A stretch of 64,000 nucleotides of DNA from Kutzneria buriramensis (GTDB taxonomy: Bacteria > Actinomycetota > Actinomycetes > Mycobacteriales > Pseudonocardiaceae), in NCBI RefSeq assembly GCF_003387475.1, contig NZ_QUNO01000015.1, positions 281,789 through 345,788 of the forward strand, in the 5' to 3' direction. Positions 24,444 to 37,111 of the stretch are shown in pieces. A program made the position numbers and the translations under genes. Position 1 is the first letter of the stretch; each line of letters starts with the position of its first letter. Below the pieces are notes generated by a model. That model was not told the origin of the DNA, ran no database searches, and saw only the letters and a program-made list of their open reading frames with translations.

Positions 24444-25600
24444 TGCGCACGGCGGCGGTGGTCGGCGCGTCGCTGGCCGGCCTGTCCACGGCCCGCGCCC
24501 TGCGCCAGCAGGGCTTCGACGGCCGGCTGGTGATCGTCGGCGACGAGCCGCACCGGCCGTACGACCGGCCCCCGCTGTCCAAGGAGTTCCTGGCCGGCAA
24601 GGCGGCGGACATCGGCCTGCGCACCCCGGACGACGAGGCCCTGGACTTCGACTGGCGGCTCGGCACGCGGGCGCTGAGCCTCAACCCCCGCGACCGGTCG
24701 CTGCAACTGTCCAACGGTCAGACGCTGCGCTGCGACGGCGTGGTGATCGCGACCGGCGCCCGCGCGAGATGGCTGCCGGGCACGGAAGGCGTCACCGGCG
24801 TGCATGTGCTGCGCACGTTGGACGACGCGATCCGGCTGCGCAGCGAGCTCGTGCCAGGCGTGCGGCTGGTGGTGGTAGGGGCCGGCTTCATCGGCGCCGA
24901 AGTGGCGTCGACCGCCCGCTACCTGGGCGCGGACGTCACGGTGATCGAGGCGGAGCCGCTGCCGCTGAGCCGCCAGTTCGGCAAGGAACTGGGCATGGTC
25001 TGCGCCGGCCTGCACGCCGATCACGGCGTCCACCTGATCACCGGCGTCTCGGTGAAGCGCATCCTCGGCGCGGCCCGCGTGCGAAGCGTGGAACTGGACG
25101 ACGGCCGCCAGATTCCGGCGGAGGTCGTGGTGGTCGGCATCGGGGCGGTGCCGAACATCGAGTGGCTCGCCGGATCCGGCCTCCAGTTGGAGAACGGCGT
25201 CGTCACGGACGCCGCGTGCGCGACCGGTCTGCCGGAGGTGGTGGCGGTCGGCGACGTCGCGGCGTCGTACAGCGTGCACGCCCACGGGCGGCACCGGTCG
25301 GAGCACTGGACCAACGCCCTGGAACAGCCTGTGACGGCGGCGGCGACGCTGCTCGGCGATCCGCGACCTCACCTCTCCGTGCCGTATTTCTGGTCCGACC
25401 AGTACGGCGTGCGCATCCAGTTCGCCGGCGTCCGGTCCGAGGGCGACACCGTCCGGGTGATCGAGGGCGACACCGACCGGCGGAGCTTCCTCGCCGGCTA
25501 CGAACGTGATGGCCTGCTGGTCGGGGTGCTGGCGATGAACCAGCCGAAGCTGTTCGCCCGCTGGCGACGGCAGCTGGCCAAGCCGGTGGTGGCCCCTTGA
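24443..25600 (+). CDS. FAD-dependent NAD(P)H:ferredoxin reductase
   Basis: The protein has 385 residues. The FAD motif is VVGASLAGLSTARALRQQGF. The conserved RPYDRPPLSKEFLAG of rubredoxin/ferredoxin reductases (BphA4/CamA type) is present. The NAD-binding motif is LVVVGAGFIGAEVASTARYL, and the segment VAVGDVAASYSVHAHGRHRS followed by EHWTNALEQ is typical. It oxidises NAD(P)H and reduces a ferredoxin. It overlaps the Rieske ferredoxin gene by 1 nt, so the two are one translation-coupled unit under IclR site b. In this cluster it most likely supplies the betaine monooxygenase; that assignment is contextual. Confidence 0.9.
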   Translation: MRTAAVVGASLAGLSTARALRQQGFDGRLVIVGDEPHRPYDRPPLSKEFLAGKAADIGLRTPDDEALDFDWRLGTRALSLNPRDRSLQLSNGQTLRCDGVVIATGARARWLPGTEGVTGVHVLRTLDDAIRLRSELVPGVRLVVVGAGFIGAEVASTARYLGADVTVIEAEPLPLSRQFGKELGMVCAGLHADHGVHLITGVSVKRILGAARVRSVELDDGRQIPAEVVVVGIGAVPNIEWLAGSGLQLENGVVTDAACATGLPEVVAVGDVAASYSVHAHGRHRSEHWTNALEQPVTAAATLLGDPRPHLSVPYFWSDQYGVRIQFAGVRSEGDTVRVIEGDTDRRSFLAGYERDGLLVGVLAMNQPKLFARWRRQLAKPVVAP

Positions 25601-25625
25601 CGGAGGCCCCGCCACCGTCGATGCT

Positions 25626-25661
25626 GTTGCGAACTCAGCGTGCCGTTGCGTAATCAGCAAC
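25626..25661. promoter_or_regulatory. Tandem IclR-type operator, site c (betB operon)
   Basis: The full dyad at 25645-25661 is GTTGC-GTAATCA-GCAAC, and the degenerate box at 25626-25642 is GTTGC-GAACTCA-GCGTG. They start 19 bp apart, as at sites a and b. The pair ends 20 bp before the GTG of the aldehyde dehydrogenase gene, in the 81-nt gap after the reductase. It therefore marks a separate promoter for the rightward five-gene unit. Confidence 0.7.
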
Positions 25662-25681
25662 AACCCTGATCGGGGGTCCCC

Positions 25682-27145
25682 GTGGCGGAACTGTTCATCG
25701 GCGGGCACTGGACCACCGGGCGCGAGACCCGCCCGGTGCTCAACCCGTTCGACGGCAGCGTGCTCACGACCGTCGCCGAGGCCGACACGAACGACGCCCT
25801 GGCGGCGGTCGCCGCGGCGAGATCCGCCTTCGACGCGGGCCCGTGGCCCAAGACCTCCGCCGCCGAGCGCGGCGCGCTGCTGAACGCCGTCGCCGACCTG
25901 CTGCTGCGGGACCGGGACGAAATCGCCCGTACGGAGACCCTCGACACCGGCAAGACGCTCGGCGAGAGCGTGGCCGACGTGGACGACGTGGTCCGCGTCT
26001 TCCGCTACTACGCCGACCTCGCCGACAAGCACCCCGGCCGGGTCGTCGACACCGGCATCGCCACCGCGCAGAGCCGGATCGTGTACGAGCCGGTCGGCGT
26101 CTGCGCGCTGATCACGCCGTGGAACTACCCGCTGCTCCAGGCGTCCTGGAAGATCGCGCCCGCGCTGGCCGCCGGCAACACCGTGGTGGTCAAGCCGAGC
26201 GAGGTGACGCCGCTGACCACCGTCGCGCTGGTCCGGCTGATCGAGGAGGCCGGCGTCCCGGCCGGCGTGGTCAACCTGGTGCTGGGCGCCGGCGCCACCG
26301 TCGGCGCGGCGCTGGCCGAGAGCCACGACGTGGACCTGGTGTCGTTCACCGGCGGCCTGGCCACCGGCCAGCGGATCATGATCGTGGCCGCCGGCAACAT
26401 CAAGAAGGTCGCGCTGGAACTGGGCGGCAAGAACCCCAACATCGTGTTCGCCGACGCCGACCTGACCACCGCCAAGGACCAGGCGCTCAACGCCGTCTTC
26501 CTGCACGCCGGCCAGGTCTGCTCGGCCGGGGCGCGGCTTCTGGTGCAGGACAGCGTCTACGACGAGTTCGTCGCCGAGATCGCCGCCCGTGCCGACCGGA
26601 TCCGCATCGGCAACGGGCTCGACGAGACAAGCCAGAGTGGCCCGCTGGTCTCGGCCGAACACCGGGCCAAGATCGAACGCTACGTGGAGTCGGCGATCGC
26701 CGAGGGCGCCAAGCTGCTCGCCGGCGGACGTCGGCCCGAGGAACCCGAGCTCCAGCAGGGCTTCTTCTACCGCCCCACGGTGTTCGCGGACTGCCGCCGC
26801 GACATGACCGTCGTGCGCGAGGAGACGTTCGGGCCCATCCTCACCGCCGAGCGCTTCGCCACCGAGGAGGAGGCGATCGAACTCGGCAACGACACCGACT
26901 ACGGCCTGGCCGGCGCGGTGTGGACGCGGGACGCCGGCCGAGCCGCGCGCGTGGCCGGCGCCCTGCGGCACGGCACCGTCTGGATCAACGACTACCACCC
27001 CTACCTGCCGCAGGCGGAATGGGGCGGCTTCAAGCGATCCGGCATCGGCCGCGAGCTCGGACCCACCGGTCTCGACGAGTACCGCGAGGCGAAACACGTC
27101 TACACCAACACCGATCCGAAACCACTCGGCCTGTTCCCGGGGTGA
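25682..27145 (+). CDS. betB: Betaine-aldehyde dehydrogenase
   Basis: The protein has 487 residues. The class-typical motifs are [20 protein letters not shown], base Glu246 in LELGGKNPN, catalytic Cys280 in [10 protein letters not shown], and [12 protein letters not shown]. Sequence features such as [11 protein letters not shown] and the C-terminal [18 protein letters not shown] fit betaine-aldehyde dehydrogenases. It oxidises betaine aldehyde to glycine betaine with NAD(P)+. The GTG start at 25682 is preceded by a G-rich site. The stop overlaps the next gene (TGATG). It is first in a unit with choline dehydrogenase, a permease, dimethylglycine oxidase and betaine oxygenase, under IclR site c. 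Confidence 0.9.
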   Translation: MAELFIGGHWTTGRETRPVLNPFDGSVLTTVAEADTNDALAAVAAARSAFDAGPWPKTSAAERGALLNAVADLLLRDRDEIARTETLDTGKTLGESVADVDDVVRVFRYYADLADKHPGRVVDTGIATAQSRIVYEPVGVCALITPWNYPLLQASWKIAPALAAGNTVVVKPSEVTPLTTVALVRLIEEAGVPAGVVNLVLGAGATVGAALAESHDVDLVSFTGGLATGQRIMIVAAGNIKKVALELGGKNPNIVFADADLTTAKDQALNAVFLHAGQVCSAGARLLVQDSVYDEFVAEIAARADRIRIGNGLDETSQSGPLVSAEHRAKIERYVESAIAEGAKLLAGGRRPEEPELQQGFFYRPTVFADCRRDMTVVREETFGPILTAERFATEEEAIELGNDTDYGLAGAVWTRDAGRAARVAGALRHGTVWINDYHPYLPQAEWGGFKRSGIGRELGPTGLDEYREAKHVYTNTDPKPLGLFPG

Positions 27146-28784
27146 TGAGGATGTACGACTTCGTGGTCGTCGGCGGCGGATCCGCCGGCAGCTGCCTGGC
27201 CAACCGACTGTCCGCCGACGCGAGCGTGAAGGTGCTGGTGCTGGAGGCCGGCCGCCCCGACTACATCTGGGACGTGCTGGTGCACATGCCGGCGGCGCTC
27301 ACCATGCCCATCGGAAACCGCTTCTACGACTGGAAGTACGAGTCCGAGCCGGAGCCGGCGATGGGCGGCCGGCGCATCTACCACGCGCGCGGCAAGGTGC
27401 TGGGCGGCTCGTCCAGCATCAACGGCATGATCTTCCAGCGCGGCAACCCGCTGGACTATGAGCGGTGGGGCGCGGACGAGGGCATGAAGTCCTGGGACTA
27501 CGCGCACTGCCTGCCGTACTTCAAGAAGATGGAGAACTGCCTGGCCGGCGCCGACGAGTGGCGCGGCGGCGACGGGCCGCTGGTGCTGGAGCGCGGGCCG
27601 GCCGACAGCCCGCTGTTCAAGGCGTTCTTCCAGGCCGTGCAGGAGGCCGGCTACCCGCTGACCAAGGACGTCAACGGGTACCAGCAGGAGGGCTTCGCCC
27701 CGTTCGACCGCAACCTGCACCGCGGCCGCCGGCTCAGCGCCGCCCGCGCGTACCTGCACCCGGTGCGCAACCGTCCCAACCTGACGGTCAAGACCCGGGC
27801 CTTCACCACCCGGATCCTGTTCGAGGGCACCAAGGCCGTCGGCGTCGAGTACGTCCAAGGCGGACGGACGCAGCAGGTGCGGGCCAACGAGGTGATCCTC
27901 TGCGGCGGCGCGATCAACTCGCCCCAGCTGCTCCAGCTCTCCGGTGTGGGCAACGCCGCGGAGCTTCAGGAGCTGGGCGTCGACGTGGTGCACGACCTGC
28001 CCGGCGTGGGGGAGAACCTCCAGGACCACCTCGAGGTCTACATCCAGTACGCCTGCACCAAGCCGGTCTCGGTCGCGCCGTACATGAAGTGGTACAACAA
28101 GCCGCTGGTCGGCCTGAAGTGGTTGTTCCGCAAGGGACCCGGCGCCACGAACCACTTCGAGGGCGGCGGCTTCGTGCGCAGCAACGACGATGTCGCCTAC
28201 CCGAACCTGATGTTCCACTTCCTGCCCATCGCCGTGCGCTACGACGGCTCGCTGCCGGCCGGCGACCACGGCTACCAGGTGCACGTGGGCCCGATGTACT
28301 CCGACGCCCGCGGCTCCGTGAAGATCACGTCGAAGGACCCGCGGGTCAAGCCGGCGCTGCGGTTCAACTACCTGACCACCGAGCAGGACCGCCGCGAGTG
28401 GGTCGAGGCCGTCCGCGTCGCGCGGAACATCCTCACCCAGCACGCCTTCGACTCCTACAGCGGCGGCGAGATCTCACCCGGGCCGTCGGTCCAGACCGAC
28501 GAGGAGATCCTGGCCTGGGTGGCCAAGGACGGCGAGACGGCGCTGCACCCCTCGTGCACGTGCCGGATGGGGGTGGACGAGCAGTCCGTCGTGGACCCCG
28601 AATCCCTTCGGGTGCACGGGGTCGACGGGCTGCGGGTCGTCGACGCGTCGGTGATGCGCTACGTCACCAACGGCAACATCTACGCGCCGACCATGATGAT
28701 CGCGGAGAAGTCCGCGGACCTGATCCTCGGCCGGCAGCCCCTGCCGCCGGTCGAGGTGGAGTTCTACCGCCACCGGGAGCAGTC

Positions 28785-28788
<4 letters not shown>
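27145..28788 (+). CDS. betA: Choline dehydrogenase, GMC oxidoreductase
   Basis: The protein has 547 residues. The FAD motif is [16 protein letters not shown]. The GMC signature 1 region reads [20 protein letters not shown], and signature 2 [16 protein letters not shown]. The C-terminal [18 protein letters not shown] and [20 protein letters not shown] carry the catalytic His and Asn region. It oxidises choline to betaine aldehyde and possibly on to betaine. It overlaps betB by 1 nt and the permease gene by 4 nt. ATG at 27151 is an alternative start two codons later. The substrate is inferred from family resemblance plus adjacency to betB. Confidence 0.9.
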
Positions 28789-32686
<3,898 letters not shown>

Positions 32687-32700
32687 GAGGGGAATTCTCC

Positions 32701-33804
32701 GTGACCGCCAGCCTCATCCCCACGCTCCCCGGCGCGTACTACACCGATCCGGAGATCTTCCGGCAGGAGCAGGAGCGCATCTTCGAGGCGATGTGGTTCT
32801 GCGTCGTCCGGGCGTCGGACATTCCGACGCCCGGCACGTTCCGGACCGTCCAGATCGGGCGGGAGAGCGTGCTGGTCTCGCGGGCGCGGGACGGTGCGGT
32901 CAAGGCGTTCCTCAACATCTGCCGGCATCGCGGGGCTCGGCTGTGCCTGGAGGCGGCAGGCGAGGTCAAGCGGGCGTTCCAATGTCCTTACCACGCTTGG
33001 ACGTATGGATTGGACGGCAAGCTGGTCGCCGCGCCGAATCTGACCAAGATGCCGGATGTCGACCGGGTGGAGTACGGGCTGGTCAACGTGCACGTCCGGG
33101 AGTGGCTCGGTTACGTGTGGCTGTGCTTGGCGGACAAGCCACCGTCCTTTGAGGACGACGTGGTCGGCGCCTGCACGGAACGGTTGGGTGATGCCGAGGC
33201 CATCGGACACTACGACGTGGCCGGACTCTCGGTGGGGCGGCGGATCGTGTACGACGTCGCCGCCAACTGGAAGCTGATCGTCGAGAACTTCATGGAGTGC
33301 TACCACTGCGCGACGATCCACCCCGAGCTGACCGAGGTGCTGCCCGAGTTCACCGAGGGGTTGGCCGCGCAGTACTACGTCGGGCACGGGGCCGAGTTCG
33401 GTTCGGAGATCCAGGGCTTCACGGTGGACGGCAGCGCGGGGCTGGACCGGATTCCGGGGGTCAGCGAGGACCAGGACCGGCGGTACTACGCGATCACCGT
33501 GAAGCCTCAGGTGTTCATCAACCTGGTGCCCGATCACGTGATCCTGCACCGGATGTTTCCGCTGGCGGCGGACCGGACCGTGGTCGAGTGCGACTGGTTG
33601 TATCTGCCGTCGGTGGTCGAGTCCGGCAAGGACGTGTCGCGGTCGGTGGAGCTGTTCCACCGCGTCAACGAGCAGGACTTCGAGGCGTGTGAACGGTGCC
33701 AGCCCGCGATGAGCTCGCGGGCGTATGCCAAGGGTGGGGTGCTCGTGCCCAGCGAGCACCACATCGGAGGGTTCCACGAGTGGTTGTTGGGCAGGCTCGC
33801 GTAG
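32701..33804 (+). CDS. gbcA: Glycine betaine monooxygenase oxygenase subunit (GbcA-like Rieske)
   Basis: The protein has 367 residues. The Rieske cluster ligands are Cys74 and His76 (NICRHRG) and Cys95 and His98 (CPYHAW). The mononuclear iron site is in NWKLIVENFMECYHCATIHP with His202 and His207; the acidic ligand is probably the Asp in NEQDFEACERC. Resemblance to GbcA of pseudomonads and the genes around it indicate demethylation of glycine betaine to dimethylglycine plus formaldehyde. GTG at 32701 has AGGGG upstream. It is the last gene of the betB operon. No GbcB-type reductase is adjacent; the ferredoxin and reductase at 24126-25600 probably serve instead. Confidence 0.88.
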   Translation: MTASLIPTLPGAYYTDPEIFRQEQERIFEAMWFCVVRASDIPTPGTFRTVQIGRESVLVSRARDGAVKAFLNICRHRGARLCLEAAGEVKRAFQCPYHAWTYGLDGKLVAAPNLTKMPDVDRVEYGLVNVHVREWLGYVWLCLADKPPSFEDDVVGACTERLGDAEAIGHYDVAGLSVGRRIVYDVAANWKLIVENFMECYHCATIHPELTEVLPEFTEGLAAQYYVGHGAEFGSEIQGFTVDGSAGLDRIPGVSEDQDRRYYAITVKPQVFINLVPDHVILHRMFPLAADRTVVECDWLYLPSVVESGKDVSRSVELFHRVNEQDFEACERCQPAMSSRAYAKGGVLVPSEHHIGGFHEWLLGRLA

Positions 33805-34002
33805 GGGTGGTTCTGGCTTCTGCTCGCCGGCTTCGTCTGCTAGCGCGTCGCGCATTCCCGGCCTGCGCCCATCTCGCGTGCCCGCAAGGTAGACGGTGAG
33901 GCGGACACGCCACTCAGCCGCCGAGGGGGCGGGGCGAACGGGCCGGCCAGGGACGTGATCGCCGCCGCAGCGGGGGCAACGGCCACGGGACTGACGCCAG
34001 GT

Positions 34003-34365
34003 CTACACCAGCGTCGCCAGCAGGGGAGCCAGCCCCACCACGTCGAAGGCCATGGTGGCGAGGGCGATGCCGCCGACGCTGTCGCCGGAACCGGACGCCA
34101 AGGCCACGAACTCCATGGGCGAGCCGAAGGTGCCGATACCGAACACGACAGTGGTCACTAAGAGTGACGGAAGGTGGCCGCGAAGCGCGCCCAAAGCCGC
34201 CACGATCGCAGCGACAGCCAGAACGACCTGCACCCATACCGGGAACACGTAGTGCGGGCCGAGAGGCAGGCGGGCGCCGGTCGACAGCCAGCCGACCTGA
34301 ACGCATGCGTACGACACGCCCCACACCGCGGTCGCCCACGGCGCCCAACGCCCCCACATGGGCAC
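34003..34365 (-). CDS. Small four-helix membrane protein
   Basis: The protein has 120 residues, starting at GTG 34365 (PMWGRWAPWATAVWGVSYAC). It has four hydrophobic segments (WATAVWGVSYACVQVGWL; VQVVLAVAAIVAALGAL; LLVTTVVFGIGTFGSPME; ALATMAFDVVGLAPLLATLV) and codon bias like real genes. I do not recognise the family. It may be a shortened relative of a larger membrane protein. The 198 nt before its stop (33805-34002), after the oxygenase gene, hold nothing I can identify. It diverges from the SARP gene at 34448. Confidence 0.5.
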   Translation of the reverse strand: MPMWGRWAPWATAVWGVSYACVQVGWLSTGARLPLGPHYVFPVWVQVVLAVAAIVAALGALRGHLPSLLVTTVVFGIGTFGSPMEFVALASGSGDSVGGIALATMAFDVVGLAPLLATLV

Positions 34366-34447
34366 GACGATGCCGGACGACGGCTGAAAGGCGTCTCAGC
34401 CGGTTTGATTTACCTGGTCAAAAGGGGTATTGAGAACATAAGGGGGC

Positions 34448-37111
34448 ATGGAGGGCGGGAGCGACGGCGTGGGGGCGGAGTTCCGCGTGCTGGGCGAGCT
34501 GCGAGCCGAGGTCGACGGGCGGGACGTGGACCTGGGGCCCCGGCGGCAGCGCTGTGTCCTGGCGGTCCTGCTGGTCGAAGCGGGCCGGCCGGTGTCGGCG
34601 GACGAGCTGGTGGACCGGGTGTGGGGCGACCAGCCGCCGCAGCGGGCCCGTGACACGCTGTACAGCTACCTCTCCCGGTTGCGCGGGGCCCTGGGCACGC
34701 CGATCAACCACGCCAACGGCGGCTACCGACTCGACATCGATCCGGAGGCGGTGGACCTCCACCGGTTCCGGCGGCTGGTGGCGGAGGCCCGGAGCGGCGA
34801 CCACGGCCTGTACCGGCAAGCGCTGGAGCTGTGGCCGGGGGAGGCGCTGACGGGCATCTCCACGCCCTGGCTGGACGACGTGCGGGAGCAGTTGGCGCAC
34901 GAGCGGTTCGCGGCCTGGCTCGACCACGTGGACGGGGAGCTCCGGGCCGGCCGGCACGCGGACGTGCTGGCGGACATCAAGACGGAGGCCGCCCGCCGGC
35001 CGGAGGACGAGCGGCTCGCCGGCCAGCTGATGCTGGCGCTGTACCGAAGCGGACGGCAGGCGGACGCGCTGCGGCACTACGACGTCACGCGCAGGCGGCT
35101 GGCTGAGGAGCTCGGCACGGACCCGTCGCCGCCGCTCCAGGCCGTCTACCAGCAGATCCTCGCCACTGACGGGCGCGCGTCGGCGCCCGTGCCGAGACAG
35201 CTGCCGGCCCCGCCGCCGTGGTTCACGGGCCGCCAGGGCGAGCTCGAAGCGCTGGACTTCGTCCCGACGGACGGGGCGGTTCCGGTCGCGGTGATCGCCG
35301 GCACGGCGGGCATCGGCAAGACGGCGCTCGCACTGCACTGGTCCCACCGGCGGCTCGACCGCTTCCCCGACGGCCAGCTGTTCGTGAACCTGCACGGCTT
35401 CGCGCCCGGCGGCGAATCGGTCCCGCCGGCGGCCGCGCTCGGCGGCCTGCTGGACGGCCTGGGCGTGCCGCCGGGCGCCCGGCCGGTCGACCTCGACGCC
35501 CAGATCGGCCTCTACCGGAGCCTGGTCGCGGGCCGGCGAATGCTGATCCTGCTGGACAATGCCGTCGACTCGGCCCAGGTGGCGCCGCTGCTGCCGGGCA
35601 GCCCCACCTGCGCGGTGCTGGTCACCAGCCGGGACCGGCTGAGCGGCCTGGCCAACTCGGCCGGCGCACGGCAGGTTCCGGTGACGATACTGTCCGATGT
35701 GGACGCGAAGAGCCTGCTGACGGCGCGTCTGGGGGCACAGCGGATCGCCGCTGAGCCGGACGCCGCAACAGAGATCGTCGCCTACTGCGGAGGATCGCCG
35801 CTGGCGCTGGGCATCGTCGGCGCGCGAGCCGCCGCATACCCGGACTTCGGGCTGGGAGAGCTGGCGGCCGAGCTCCGTGACGCCGCGACCCGGCTCGATG
35901 CCCTCGACGACGACGCGATGGCCAGCCTGCCGGCGGCGCTCTCCTGGTCGTACAACGCGTTGAAACCCGAGCAGGCGGAGCTGTTCGCGCTGCTGGGCCT
36001 CGCCCCGGGGCCGGACATCGGACTGCCGGCGGTGGCCGCGCTCGCCGACCTGCCGCCGGCGACGGCGTCCGCCGTCCTGCGGGCGCTGGAGCGGGTTTCC
36101 CTTGTGCAGCAGGACAAGCCGGGTCGGTACCGGATGCACGACCTGGTCCGCCTGTACGCCCGCGAGCAGCCGGCAGACCGGGAAGCCGCGCTGAAAAGGC
36201 TCACCGACCACTACATCCGCACCGCCTACGCGGGCGACCGGCTGCTGTACCCCTCCCGCGCGCCGATCGAGCTCGGCCCGGAGACACCCGGCAGCCGCCC
36301 GCAGCAGTTGAGGGACGTCGCCGCCGCGCTGGCCTGGTTCGACGCCGAACATCCTTGCCTGATGGCGACTCTGCACCTGGCCGAGGAACGGGAGAGGTGG
36401 CAGCTGGCCTGGGCAACGGACAGCTACCTCCACCACCGCGGCCGGCTGCGGGACGCCCTGGACGCCTGGACGGCCGCCCTGGGCGACATCGAGCCCATCC
36501 TGACGTTGCGGCGTCTGGGCAACGCCTGCTCGCGGCTGGGCCGGCACGACGAGGCGCTGGACCACCTGCAGCGCGCGCTGGCCATGGCCAAGCTCGACGC
36601 CGATCAGGCGCACTGCCACCGGTCGCTGTCGTTCGAGTGGGGCGTGCGCGGCGAGAACCACGAAGCGCTGGAACACGCCGTGCAATCCCTGCGGTACTAC
36701 GAAAAGCTGGACAACCCGGTGCTGGTTGCCAACGCCCACAACCAGATCGGCTGGTACGCGGCGCAGACCGGCGACTTCGCCATGGCACTGAGCCATTGCG
36801 AGGCGGCGCTGGCGATGGTGGCCGAGCATCCGGACCCGCAGGTCGAGGCTGACACGCTGGACAGCATGGGGTTCATCTGCCATCGCAGCGGCGACCACGA
36901 ACAGGCCCTCGTCTACTACCGTCGGGCCCTGGCCCGCTGGCGCAAGGTCGGCGCGGTGGCGCTGGAGGCCGACGTGCTCGAACACATCGGCGACCTCTAC
37001 GCCGACCTGGGCGACCACGCCCGCGCCAGGGACACCTGGGCGCAGGTGCTCGAGCACTACCGCGCCCAGCACCGCCTCACCGACGCTGCCCGCGTCGAAA
37101 GCCGGCTCTAG
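34448..37111 (+). CDS. SARP/AfsR-type regulator: BTAD, NB-ARC and TPR
   Basis: The protein has 887 residues. An OmpR-like winged helix (FRVLGELRAEVDGRDVDLGP; SYLSRLRGALGTPI) is followed by the bacterial transcriptional activation domain (DLHRFRRLVAEARSGDHGLY; LRHYDVTRRRLAEELGTDPS). A STAND NTPase follows with a P-loop GTAGIGKTALALHW and Walker B-like RRMLILLDNAVD. The C-terminal 300 residues are TPR-like helices. Proteins of this layout activate specialised metabolism in actinomycetes after nucleotide-dependent switching. No biosynthetic cluster lies beside it here, so the target is unknown. ATG at 34448 follows AAGGGGG; GTG at 34469 is possible. Its stop overlaps that of the convergent permease gene. 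Confidence 0.9.
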   Translation: MEGGSDGVGAEFRVLGELRAEVDGRDVDLGPRRQRCVLAVLLVEAGRPVSADELVDRVWGDQPPQRARDTLYSYLSRLRGALGTPINHANGGYRLDIDPEAVDLHRFRRLVAEARSGDHGLYRQALELWPGEALTGISTPWLDDVREQLAHERFAAWLDHVDGELRAGRHADVLADIKTEAARRPEDERLAGQLMLALYRSGRQADALRHYDVTRRRLAEELGTDPSPPLQAVYQQILATDGRASAPVPRQLPAPPPWFTGRQGELEALDFVPTDGAVPVAVIAGTAGIGKTALALHWSHRRLDRFPDGQLFVNLHGFAPGGESVPPAAALGGLLDGLGVPPGARPVDLDAQIGLYRSLVAGRRMLILLDNAVDSAQVAPLLPGSPTCAVLVTSRDRLSGLANSAGARQVPVTILSDVDAKSLLTARLGAQRIAAEPDAATEIVAYCGGSPLALGIVGARAAAYPDFGLGELAAELRDAATRLDALDDDAMASLPAALSWSYNALKPEQAELFALLGLAPGPDIGLPAVAALADLPPATASAVLRALERVSLVQQDKPGRYRMHDLVRLYAREQPADREAALKRLTDHYIRTAYAGDRLLYPSRAPIELGPETPGSRPQQLRDVAAALAWFDAEHPCLMATLHLAEERERWQLAWATDSYLHHRGRLRDALDAWTAALGDIEPILTLRRLGNACSRLGRHDEALDHLQRALAMAKLDADQAHCHRSLSFEWGVRGENHEALEHAVQSLRYYEKLDNPVLVANAHNQIGWYAAQTGDFAMALSHCEAALAMVAEHPDPQVEADTLDSMGFICHRSGDHEQALVYYRRALARWRKVGAVALEADVLEHIGDLYADLGDHARARDTWAQVLEHYRAQHRLTDAARVESRL

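Noticed and set aside
24422..27097. A minus-strand open frame of about 890 codons across the reductase and betB genes
   Set aside because: Antisense shadow of two conserved genes with intact catalytic motifs; its composition (runs of R, H, D, Q, G, V) is typical of mirrored codon bias.
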